Positions 1 through 4,790 of a stretch of 5,303 bases of DNA are shown here, in pieces. The notes under the pieces are model-generated. The model did no database searches. It saw nothing but the letters and a program-made list of their open reading frames with translations, and had not been told where the DNA came from. Origin of the DNA: Syntrophomonadaceae bacterium (GTDB lineage: Bacteria > Bacillota > Syntrophomonadia > Syntrophomonadales > Syntrophomonadaceae). The position numbers were made by a program, and so were the translations under genes. The stretch covers positions 1 through 5,303 of the forward strand of contig JAQUGU010000126.1 in NCBI GenBank assembly GCA_028683995.1, given 5' to 3'. Position 1 is the first letter of the stretch. Each line of letters opens with the position of its first letter.

Positions 1-244
1 AATCCTCATAAGGTGTCCATTGCGAATACTCATCTTCAAACGGCATTGGTATGACATAATCATCAGAGAATTCATCAAAACTGAGCTGAGGAAGTTCCTC
101 ATAAGACACCTCTAAATTAACGGTGCCAGGCACTTAAGTTGTAAAGTTATTGAAATTGCATCCTGCGGGCACTACTGATGCTCCCCGGACCTTGGTATTA
201 ATTTTGTCTCTATAACTCAGGGTAAACGTGATCTGAGTACCGGT
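1..244 (-). pseudogene. Relic of an unidentified gene with an acidic C-terminal tail, left copy
   Basis: Read on the minus strand from 244, the frame gives beta-strand-like sequence (TGTQITFTLSYRDKI), then GASVVPAG at 184-161, an in-frame TAA at 136-134, and from 112 a conserved acidic tail starting EVSYEELPQLSF and ending QWTPYED near the window edge. The next codon begins with T, so a stop probably follows just outside. A second, inverted copy of the same reading frame lies at 2163-2423. The tail is about 96% identical in DNA between copies (4 differences in 112 bases), and the GASVVP segment differs mostly at synonymous positions, which argues that both derive from a real coding sequence. 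The 48 bases between GASVVPAG and the tail contain a GTGCCAGGCAC palindrome and the stop, and replace only 27 bases in the other copy. I do not recognise the family. Confidence 0.5.
123..133. repeat. REP-like palindrome GTGCCAGGCAC
   Basis: Perfect 5-bp inverted repeat around a central A. Sequences with this core are dispersed in many Firmicute genomes and are often associated with Y1 (IS200-like, REP-associated) transposases. Here it lies in the extra segment that separates the two conserved parts of the left relic copy, and the stop codon disrupting that frame directly abuts it, which suggests it arrived as a small insertion. Confidence 0.45.
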
Positions 245-344
245 TCACTTTTAAGAATGCTGCATAAAAATATAAATCTTGTTATATGATGCACCCATTT
301 TTTAACGATGCTTGTGCCTGCGGGTACAAAATGCTTAGATGGGT

Positions 345-512
345 TTAGATGGCAGATACTTTAACATAATAAGAGCGTTGCCGCGGACCATCAAATTCGC
401 AGAAATAGATTCCCTGCCAGGTTCCCAGCAACAAGCGGCCAGCGGTTACCGGTATAATTTGCGATATACCTATGGTGCTGGCTTTTAAATGGGCTGCGGA
501 ATCACTACGGCA
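345..512 (-). pseudogene. YjbQ/UPF0047 family protein, C-terminal fragment
   Basis: Minus-strand translation gives 55 residues with the hallmark end of the YjbQ family (secondary thiamine-phosphate synthase-like proteins, about 130-140 residues): DSAAHLKAS near the start, then IPVTAG, then LGTWQGIYFCEFDGPR, ending YYVKVSAI and TAA at 347-345. The reading frame is closed by a TAA at 515-513 and no matching N-terminal half is visible upstream, where the promoter region of the divergent rpn gene begins. About 60% of the protein is therefore missing, including the N-terminal beta strands and the HTTA-type region. The fragment itself has no internal stop, so the truncation may be fairly recent. 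The family assignment is strong; the fragment is very unlikely to be functional. Confidence 0.8.
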
Positions 513-557
513 TTAGCAAGAATAACTCTAACCTTACTATTAAGAATAACAGTCGCG

Positions 558-600
558 TCACCTGACCTTTATAGTATAATATTTACAGGAAGGCAGGTGA
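558..600. promoter_or_regulatory. rpn promoter region inside an interrupted palindrome
   Basis: A consensus -10 hexamer TATAAT lies at 575-580; a -35 hexamer at the usual spacing (around 552-557, GTCGCG) is poor. The -10 and the leader are bracketed by an inverted repeat: TCACCTG at 558-564 and CAGGTGA at 594-600, extended by CCTT/AAGG with one unpaired base. The right arm includes the AGGTGA that serves as ribosome binding site for the ATG at 605. If transcription starts about 7 bases after the -10, the left arm is not transcribed, so an operator in DNA fits better than an mRNA hairpin. Confidence 0.4.
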
Positions 601-604
601 TGAA

Positions 605-1621
605 ATGAAAATCCAAAATCCCCATGATAGATTCTTCAAGGAAACCTTCGGCAAGGTTGAGGTGGCAAAGGATTTTTTAAATAATTACCTGCCGGAAAGT
701 ATTATAAAGGTCATAGATGTAGATACCTTGGAACCCCAAAAGGACAGCTTTATAAATGAAGAACTGCAAGAAGCTTTTTCTGATTTGCTTTTTAAGGCCA
801 ACATAAACAAGAGAGAAGGATATATTTATTTCCTCTTTGAGCACAAAAGCTATAGCAGTAAAGACATCGCTTTTCAACTGTTAAAGTATATGGTAGAAAT
901 TTGGGAAGCCAAAATCAAAAAAGAAAAAGCGGATAAGTTACCGGTGATAATACCGCTGGTAGTATACCATGGCAAAGACAGCTGGAAAATAGGGACCACG
1001 CTGGGAGAAATGATAACGGGATATGAAGACCTCCCGGAAGACATTAAGAGATTTACCCCGAATTATGAATATTTACTTTATGACCTTTCACGGTATACCG
1101 ATGATGAGATAAAAGGTGAAGCAATAAATAGAATAGCAACGACTATAATGAGAGATATTTTCACGAAAGACAACAAGGGCCTGCTGGGGTCACTCTTTAG
1201 AGCAGTAAGCTATCTGCTGGAATTAGATGATAAACAGACCGGAATAGAATACTTTGAAACCCTGATGAGGTATATATTCAGCGCCAGAGCCGATTTGACC
1301 AGGGCAGATTTCAATGAAGTGGTTAGGAAAATTGAGACTACCTATCCGGAAGGGAGTGAAGCGGTAATGACTTTAGCGGAAATATTCAGAGAAGAAGGAA
1401 GAGAAGCGGGAATGGAAGCAGGAATGGAAGCAGGAATGGAAACAGGAGAAGCAAAAGCTCTTGCTAGAACTGCGATAAAGTTACTGACTAAAAAATTTGG
1501 ATTGTTACCAGAGGAATTTAAGACGGGGATATCAAAATTAGACCCCCCAACTTTGGATGTTATGATTGATGGCATTTTGGATTACGAAAGCCTGGAAGAG
1601 GTAAAAAGGTATCTTCAGTAA
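605..1621 (+). CDS. Rpn family recombination-promoting nuclease / putative transposase (PD-(D/E)XK)
   Basis: This 338-residue protein has the marks of the Rpn/COG5464 family (Pfam Transposase_31). The N-terminal NPHDRFFKETFG (residues 5-16) is the family signature. The nuclease core shows D60, then E79-H-K81 in YFLFEHKSY, then Q91 in FQLLKYM, matching a PD-(D/E)XK site of the form D...ExK...Q. LPVIIPLVVYHGKDSW (112-127) is another typical family block. Family members cut DNA and in E. coli (RpnA-E) raise RecA-independent recombination. The C-terminal region carries a 12-bp tandem repeat (residues 267-282, E-A-G-M units), common in this family. The start is set by AGGTGA six bases upstream; the ATG at 600 is closed by a stop at once. 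The gene stands alone, with a hairpin 20 bp after its stop. Length and active site are complete, so it is probably functional. Confidence 0.9.
   Translation: MKIQNPHDRFFKETFGKVEVAKDFLNNYLPESIIKVIDVDTLEPQKDSFINEELQEAFSDLLFKANINKREGYIYFLFEHKSYSSKDIAFQLLKYMVEIWEAKIKKEKADKLPVIIPLVVYHGKDSWKIGTTLGEMITGYEDLPEDIKRFTPNYEYLLYDLSRYTDDEIKGEAINRIATTIMRDIFTKDNKGLLGSLFRAVSYLLELDDKQTGIEYFETLMRYIFSARADLTRADFNEVVRKIETTYPEGSEAVMTLAEIFREEGREAGMEAGMEAGMETGEAKALARTAIKLLTKKFGLLPEEFKTGISKLDPPTLDVMIDGILDYESLEEVKRYLQ
1403..1450 (+). repeat. 12-bp tandem repeat within rpn
   Basis: Four tandem units of 12 bases (GAAGCGGGAATG, then two of GAAGCAGGAATG, then a degenerate GAAACAGGAGAA) encode E-A-G-M, E-A-G-M, E-A-G-M, E-T-G-E. 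The unit length is a multiple of three, so gain or loss of a unit keeps the frame and changes only the length of this charged, helical linker near the C-terminus. Confidence 0.85.
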
Positions 1622-1640
1622 CCACAATAACTCTGTAAAT

Positions 1641-1665
1641 AAGTCCGGGGGCAGTCCCCGGACTT
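1641..1665. terminator. Hairpin after rpn, possible terminator
   Basis: A perfect 10-bp stem, AAGTCCGGGG at 1641-1650 with CCCCGGACTT at 1656-1665 and a 5-base loop, lies 20 bp downstream of the rpn stop. No T-run follows on the plus strand (AAACT). On the minus strand the hairpin is followed by a short T-rich stretch (ATTTAC). It could terminate transcription weakly from either side or only protect the rpn mRNA 3' end. Confidence 0.55.
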
Positions 1666-1830
1666 AAACTACTGGGATTGCTATGGGCATAAATTCTTCC
1701 CTGGTGTTGTTCTGCGATGGCCCAGCATTCGTTCCTAATCCTACCCGGCCTATTCCATAGAAGCTAGTCAGCATAGCTGATGTCCTTGCGTTCGATGTTA
1801 ATGAACACATTATCAAGTAAAGTTGCAGAT
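1665..1830 (-). pseudogene. Possible degraded coding remnant (histidine-kinase ATPase-like words)
   Basis: No frame is open across this stretch, but minus-strand frames contain protein-like pieces: LLDNVFINIERKD before a TAG at 1766-1764, SFYGIGRVGLG in a second frame, and AIAEQHQGRIYAHSN in a third. In that order these recall the N box, the F-box/G2 region and the end of a histidine-kinase HATPase domain (typically LLDNA..., FYR...GLGL, IAE.HGGRI). The frame changes and the shortness would mean heavy decay. It directly follows the cut-off MFS fragment. The resemblance is by eye only and could be chance. Confidence 0.25.
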
Positions 1831-1923
1831 TTAGGTAAAAAAGGATTTAGCTACTTGCCCAAAAATTACTGACGCGCTGAAACACAAACAGAATATAACA
1901 GTCCATTTTTGATATTTACTCAT
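1831..1923 (-). pseudogene. MFS transporter, N-terminal fragment (30 residues)
   Basis: An ATG at 1923-1921 is preceded by a strong GGGGAGG ribosome binding site (1932-1938). It opens MSKYQKWTVIFCLCFSASVI, followed by FGQVAKSFFT and TAA at 1833-1831. A short basic leader running into a hydrophobic helix that ends in FGQ is typical of the first transmembrane segment of Firmicute MFS permeases of about 400 residues. The rest is missing; the sequence after about residue 22-25 does not look like an MFS protein, marking the breakpoint. The start lies 40 bp downstream of the stop of the XRE gene on the same strand, so the two probably formed an operon in which the regulator preceded a transporter. 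Confidence 0.55.
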
Positions 1924-1963
1924 GTAAAATACCTCCCCAGGACGTTATTGGTTACCACTAATA

Positions 1964-2161
1964 CTATGTTTCCTCGTTTTCAAAGAGTTCCTCTATCTTA
2001 ACCTCAAAAAAGCGGGCCATTTTAAATGCCAGTTTAAGCGATGGATCATAGTGTTCTTTTTCGATAGCATTGATAGTAGCCCGGCTCACTTCCAGCTTTT
2101 CCGCCAGTTGCGCCTGGGTCAGGTTATGCATAGCACGGTATACTTTAACATAGTTTTTCAT
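1964..2161 (-). CDS. Small XRE-family (Cro/CI-type) transcriptional regulator
   Basis: The 65-residue protein starts MKNYVKVYRAMHNLTQAQLA and is a complete single helix-turn-helix protein: helices around LTQAQLAEKL (residues 14-23) and SRATINAIEKE (26-36), then YDPSLKLAFKMARFF and an acidic end. It matches the compact DNA-binding regulators (60-75 residues) that in Firmicutes commonly sit next to small membrane proteins. The same minus-strand frame is open for 30 more codons upstream, but the Met at 2161 fits the family and the second copy, whose start is at the equivalent place. The bases before this ATG lack a clear ribosome binding site (TGCAGCGGTGCC), unlike the other copy with GGAG, so its native upstream region appears to have been replaced exactly at the start codon, where the inverted relic begins. 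Confidence 0.8.
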   Translation of the reverse strand: MKNYVKVYRAMHNLTQAQLAEKLEVSRATINAIEKEHYDPSLKLAFKMARFFEVKIEELFENEET

Positions 2162-2162
2162 C

Positions 2163-2423
2163 CATGGCACCGCTGCACTAGTCCATCCGTGGACGTCGCA
2201 AGTTCCGCTCTCCATCGCGAATGAAGAGATCATCAGCAACCTTAAAAGCACCTGAAAAGGTGCATCAGTAGTACCAGTAGGGTGAAGTACCCGCAGGGCG
2301 ATAGCTCAAGAGGTGTCTTATGAGGAACTTCCTCAGTTCAGTTTTGATGAATTCTCTGATGATTATGTCATACCAATGCCGTTTGAAGATGAGTATTCGC
2401 AATGGACACCATATAAGGACTGA
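2163..2423 (+). pseudogene. Relic of an unidentified gene with an acidic C-terminal tail, right copy
   Basis: This plus-strand frame is broken by TGA at 2253 and TGA at 2283 and ends with TGA at 2421-2423. Protein-like stretches are WTSQVPLSIANEEIISNL (from 2190), GASVVPVG (2259-2282), and the acidic tail that starts EVSYEELPQFSF at 2310 and ends QWTPYKD. The last two match the left-edge relic in order and frame, but in inverted orientation; four of the five codon differences in GASVVP(A/V)G are synonymous. The tail is rich in D, E, F and Y and ends the protein. The family is not recognised. The relic abuts the XRE start codon almost exactly, so the junction at about 2162 is a rearrangement breakpoint. 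Confidence 0.5.
2248..2263. other. Short perfect hairpin with GAAA loop
   Basis: GCACCT at 2248-2253 pairs with AGGTGC at 2258-2263 around GAAA, a GNRA tetraloop when read on the plus strand. It lies inside the decayed right relic copy, spans its first in-frame TGA, and has no T-run after it. Function unknown; it may be chance. Confidence 0.3.
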
Positions 2424-2660
2424 TTCAGCAGGCTTGTAAACTTAATAATATATTGACGACCTGGACAATAGCTGGCTATGAGGATTATTTTACGGCAGGA
2501 TGGTGAATTTCTTATAGTCTATTTAACCATGCCCAGGTTTGGGATAAGGGTCTGCCGGTCAGTTCCATCTGCGGCAATAGTCAAGTTAGATTTCATAAAC
2601 CCACTATAGTAACGTTTTTACCCATGAAAATTATAATTTCATGGGTAATATTGGGATAAT
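2420..2660 (+). pseudogene. Possible unidentified coding remnant interrupted by TGA
   Basis: Right after the acidic-tail relic, another plus-strand frame reads LIQQACKLNNILTTWTIAGY and EDYFTAGW, meets a TGA near 2500, and continues in the same frame ISYSLFNHAQVWDKGLPV and onward to a TAA near 2658, running through the hairpin at 2618-2648. The composition is protein-like and no start codon with a ribosome binding site is seen. I do not recognise a family. It may be another gene remnant or a chance open frame. Confidence 0.25.
2618..2648. other. Long inverted repeat (12-bp arms)
   Basis: TTACCCATGAAA at 2618-2629 and TTTCATGGGTAA at 2637-2648 are exact reverse complements around a 7-base A/T loop; the pairing extends almost through the loop with one bulge. 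No T-run follows. It lies upstream of the DUF4349 gene, and a TATAAT at 2672-2677 follows 24 bp later, so it could be an operator, a decayed terminator or a small palindromic repeat. Confidence 0.55.
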
Positions 2661-2671
2661 AATGATGGCGT

Positions 2672-2677
2672 TATAAT
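2672..2677 (+). promoter_or_regulatory. Possible -10 element upstream of the DUF4349 gene
   Basis: A consensus TATAAT stands at 2672-2677. The only -35-like hexamer, TTGGGA at 2651-2656, is 15 bp away, which is short. It is the only promoter-like sequence I see ahead of the gene starting at 2798, so I list it with low confidence. Confidence 0.25.
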
Positions 2678-2719
2678 ATTAACCAGTGATATACTGAGAA
2701 GGGTAAAAAAGCAAATTCC

Positions 2720-2754
2720 TATCTATTATCTATTATCTATTATCTATTATCTAT
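2720..2754 (+). repeat. Heptanucleotide tandem repeat, 5 perfect copies
   Basis: Five exact copies of TATCTAT run from 2720 to 2754. A 7-bp unit shifts the frame whenever a copy is gained or lost, but three units make seven codons and every frame reads a rotation of the same hydrophobic word YLLSIIY, so all three frames stay open through it. In the present number of copies, the frame is continuous with the DUF4349 domain downstream. Confidence 0.9.
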
Positions 2755-2797
2755 CCGAAGTAACTCAGTCAAAGAGGTAACCCCCAGGCTGGCAGAT

Positions 2798-3238
2798 GTG
2801 TTTTCTACCCGGATTATGGTTGAGAATGCTGCTGAATCAGCGGATAAAGTAGTACATTTAGCCCGGAATAATGGCTGGGAATATGCATATACTGATGTAC
2901 CCCGTGCCATGTCCGGTCCTAACAGTTGCGGATTGACTATTAAAGTAAATGAAAAAGATGTGGATAAAGTGATGAGCCAGTTGGGCGAGGTAGGTAGGAC
3001 CAGTGCGCCCCTGCACAATCGTCTGGAACTTACCCAGCAGTACAGCGAAGTAGAAAAGCAGATCAGCTTATTGCAGAAAGAAAAAGAAACTTTGCAGCAG
3101 ACGGAATGTACTGAACAGTGCAAGCTGGATGAAATTGAACAACAGCTCCAGGGTTATTTACAGCAGAAAGCGGCACTGGACAAAGAGATGGAAATGACTA
3201 CACTGGAGATTTACTTTGTGGGTGAAGTTAATCCCTAA
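2798..3238 (+). CDS. DUF4349 domain protein, probably 5'-truncated
   Basis: The GTG start at 2798 gives 146 residues; the frame stays open upstream to a TGA at 2687 but offers no ATG, GTG or TTG there. The pattern is that of DUF4349: a beta-alpha-beta region (FSTRIMVENAAESADKV..., residues 2-20; CGLTIKVNEKDVDKVMSQLG, 44-63), then RTSAPLHNRLELTQQYSEVE leading into a long coiled coil (about 70-130), then the last strand MTTLEIYFVGE. Typical members are about 250-350 residues, are anchored or exported by an N-terminal signal or lipobox, and often have a C-terminal membrane helix. Both are absent: the protein stops just after the domain. Two cysteines sit in the coiled coil (TECTEQC), which is unusual. 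A strong terminator follows. It could be a truncated but still expressed cytoplasmic remnant. Confidence 0.65.
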   Translation: MFSTRIMVENAAESADKVVHLARNNGWEYAYTDVPRAMSGPNSCGLTIKVNEKDVDKVMSQLGEVGRTSAPLHNRLELTQQYSEVEKQISLLQKEKETLQQTECTEQCKLDEIEQQLQGYLQQKAALDKEMEMTTLEIYFVGEVNP

Positions 3239-3256
3239 TTAAATAAGCTTACTTTG

Positions 3257-3284
3257 AGGCAGGAAGAGATTCCTGCCTTTTTTT
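3257..3284 (+). terminator. Rho-independent terminator of the DUF4349 gene
   Basis: A perfect 9-bp stem, AGGCAGGAA at 3257-3265 with TTCCTGCCT at 3270-3278 and a GAGA tetraloop, is followed by an unbroken T-run to 3284. It lies 18 bp after the TAA of the DUF4349 gene and is the clearest terminator in the window. Confidence 0.92.
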
Positions 3285-3320
3285 GTGGTTGACAAGCGGA
3301 TTATCTACTTGCAAATAGAT

Positions 3321-3350
3321 TTGACATTTTAGGGCATATGGTTCTAAGAT
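3321..3350 (+). promoter_or_regulatory. Sigma-A-type promoter upstream of the GNAT/SLH chimera
   Basis: A perfect -35 TTGACA at 3321-3326 and a -10 TAAGAT at 3345-3350 are separated by 18 bp, about 33 bp before the ATG at 3383. A second TTGACA lies at 3289-3294 without a good -10 partner. Coming right after a terminator, this is probably the original promoter of the gene whose N-terminus survives at 3383. Confidence 0.6.
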
Positions 3351-3382
3351 GTAATTAAAAGAAAAGGAATTAAGTGGTTATT

Positions 3383-3520
3383 ATGATAGCAACCAGGCCT
3401 ATTACAAAAGATCATGATGAGCCCTTCCTTTTTGCACTCTATGTGAGTTCCAGGCAATTGGAGATGCATTCCTGGGGATGGAGCAGTTACACCAATAGCA
3501 CCTTCCATTGGAGGCGGTAG
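3383..3520 (+). pseudogene. GNAT N-acetyltransferase, N-terminal fragment
   Basis: The ATG at 3383 opens a 45-codon frame ending at TAG 3518-3520. The first 33 residues read as the start of a GNAT acetyltransferase: ATRPITKDHDEPFLFALYVS followed by SRQLEMHSWGW, matching the common family opening (RP.T..DEPFLF.LY.S.R..E....GW). After W33 the match ends and the sequence belongs to the S-layer gene in another frame, so the acetyl-CoA site and almost the whole fold are gone. Full-length relatives are about 160-180 residues. The upstream promoter is intact, but ribosome-binding bases before the ATG are weak (AAGTGG seven bases upstream, AAGGAAT further off). Confidence 0.6.
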
Positions 3521-4493
3521 TAGTGGTGGAGGGAGCTCTACGCCAGCAATTATTTCCAACTCAGATTTCGTTTCACCCAGTACCGGTGGCACATTGTCCC
3601 TAGGAGGCCAGGTTACTCTGAATATTCCGGTCGGTACTTTACCCGGAACTGCTCCGGTCAACGTAAGTATTGCCACAGTCAGTTCACTATCGGCTGTGCC
3701 CGGAGGTTTCATGGTTCTTGGCAATATTTATGAAATCACTGTTGACGGTTCGAGCGGCTATGAGTTTAATGGACCGGTAACGCTTACTTTAAAATTCAAT
3801 CCGGATCTGGTACCATCTGGTTCGAGCCCGGCCGTGTTTTATTTTGATACGTTATCCGGGCAATGGGTTAATATTGGAGGTATCATATCAGGTGATAAGA
3901 TCAGTGTAAACGTCAATCATTTTACCAAGTTTGCGGTACTTGTCATCCAGGCTGTCAGCCAGCCGGATCAGGCAGCTGTGGTTTTTAAAGACACCAGCGG
4001 ACATTGGGCTGAAGCGGCTATCAAGCGGATGGCAGAACTGGATGTAATCAAGGGTTATGCGGATGGAACATTTAAACCCAACCAGAGCATCACCAGAGCC
4101 GAATTTACCGTGGCACTGGTTAAAGCTCTCAAGCTGACCGGGCAAAATCCCAGAACATTCAAGGACAGCAACCAGCATTGGGCCCGGGAATATATCTCCA
4201 TTGCAGCCGAAAACGGAATCGTCAATGGTTATGATTCTGAAAAATTTGGCCCGGACAATCCCATAAACCGGGAGCAAATAGCAGTGATGGTCATTAATGC
4301 GGCTCAACTTGATAAAGCAGTGGCCAACAAGAAGTTCGCAGACAACAGTCGCATTTCCATATGGGCAAGAGATTTCGTTAATACTGCGATTGCCGGTAAT
4401 ATAATAAGCGGTTATGATGACAATACTTTTAGACCCCAGAGCCAGGCGAGCCGAGCCGAGGCAGTCACGGTTATTAGTAAGATCATAAAATAA
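3447..4493 (+). pseudogene. S-layer homology (SLH) domain protein, C-terminal part
   Basis: The frame is open from 3447 (after a TGA) to the TAA at 4491-4493, about 348 codons, with no ATG or GTG start at the 5' end; a TTG at 3594 is possible but falls within a domain. In order: a Gly/Ser-rich linker (GGGSSGGGSSTP) near 3509-3544; a beta-rich domain of about 110 residues from SLGGQVTLNIPVGTLPG to NHFTKFAVLV, resembling the ZU5-like domains of bacterial surface proteins; then three SLH domains at about 3984-4127, 4158-4301 and 4335-4484, with conserved FKDTSGHWAE, ITRAE, INREQ and SRAE motifs. Such C-terminal SLH triplets bind pyruvylated secondary cell-wall polymer at the Gram-positive surface. 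Signal peptide and N-terminal region are lost, replaced by the GNAT fragment out of frame, so export is not expected. The SLH part shows no decay. Confidence 0.75.
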
Positions 4494-4512
4494 CCATATT
4501 ATCAAACCCCAT

Positions 4513-4537
4513 AAGCTCCCTGCTCCGCAGGGAGCTT
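4513..4537. terminator. Hairpin after the SLH gene, probable terminator
   Basis: A perfect 11-bp stem, AAGCTCCCTGC at 4513-4523 with GCAGGGAGCTT at 4527-4537 and a TCC loop, lies 19 bp after the SLH stop. The T-run after it is only three bases. The palindrome could also stop transcription arriving from the minus-strand genes on its right. Confidence 0.7.
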
Positions 4538-4578
4538 TGCCAACTTCAACTTGCAGAATTGGTCATGGCGGCAATCAA

Positions 4579-4600
4579 GGGGACGGTTCTCCCGATTGTC
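4579..4600. repeat. REP-like element with GGGGACGGTTCTC core
   Basis: GGGGACGGTTCTCCCGATTG followed by TC matches the GGGACGGTTCT / AGAACCGTCCC type of short dispersed sequence found beside REP-associated Y1 transposase genes in many Clostridia and related genomes. It lies 12 bp downstream (minus strand) of the stop codon of the Y1 transposase remnant, which is where such elements usually stand. Confidence 0.6.
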
Positions 4601-4612
4601 TTAGGTATGTTT

Positions 4613-4790
4613 TTAAGCCTTATATACTTCATAATACGTCAGTTCGGTTATTCGAACAATTTGCTTTATGCTCAAATCTTCAATATATTTAAGCTGCTTG
4701 ATTGCTTCTCTCCGTTCCATTTGTGACATCTGTTACAAAGAAGAAATCGATTGCCCTTTTAGTTTCTCGTTTATCATATTTAGTGCACGG
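4613..4790 (-). pseudogene. REP-associated Y1 (IS200-like) transposase, C-terminal remnant
   Basis: From the ATG at 4729 the minus strand reads MSQMERREAIKQLKYIEDLS then IKQIVRITELTYYEVYKA and a stop at 4615-4613. This is the C-terminal helix-turn-helix tail of REP-associated tyrosine transposases (usual pattern: MER.EAI..LK...GLSIRQI.R.TG......KA). The same frame continues upstream through a TAA at 4735-4733 to about 4790 (ALNMINEKLKGQSISSL), where it meets the XRE sequence. The HUH catalytic domain (HxH and Tyr) is absent. The adjoining GGGGACGGTTCTC element supports the assignment. It appears to have replaced the 3' half of the XRE copy. Confidence 0.65.

Noticed and set aside
520..565. 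Minus-strand stretch reading DATVILNSKVRVILANAV as a further gene fragment
   Set aside because: Short, overlaps the rpn promoter region and matches no family I can name; likely chance.
677..1575. Minus-strand open frames inside rpn (66 and 77 codons)
   Set aside because: Shadows of the rpn coding frame; the Ile-Pro-Ala-Ser repeats are the complement of the 12-bp tandem repeat.
2248..2310. Possible riboswitch or small RNA from the GAAA-loop hairpin and the following GGGT/ACCC stem
   Set aside because: I compared it with c-di-GMP, cobalamin and glycine riboswitch consensus from memory and found no match; it lies inside a decayed coding sequence.
2498..2502. TGA as a selenocysteine codon in the 2420-2660 frame
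   Set aside because: No SECIS-like hairpin follows immediately and the frame resembles no known selenoprotein.
2720..2754. CRISPR-like array
   Set aside because: The repeat is a simple 7-bp tandem without spacers, and no cas gene is present.
2740..3123. Minus-strand open frame of 127 codons
   Set aside because: It is antisense to the DUF4349 coding region, is Ser/Cys-rich with no recognisable domain, and lacks a ribosome binding site.
3344..3724. Minus-strand open frame of 126 codons
   Set aside because: Antisense to the GNAT/SLH chimera; its Pro-rich stretch is the complement of the Gly/Ser linker codons.
3888..4505. Minus-strand open frame of 205 codons
   Set aside because: Antisense to the three SLH domains, whose plus-strand reading is unmistakable.
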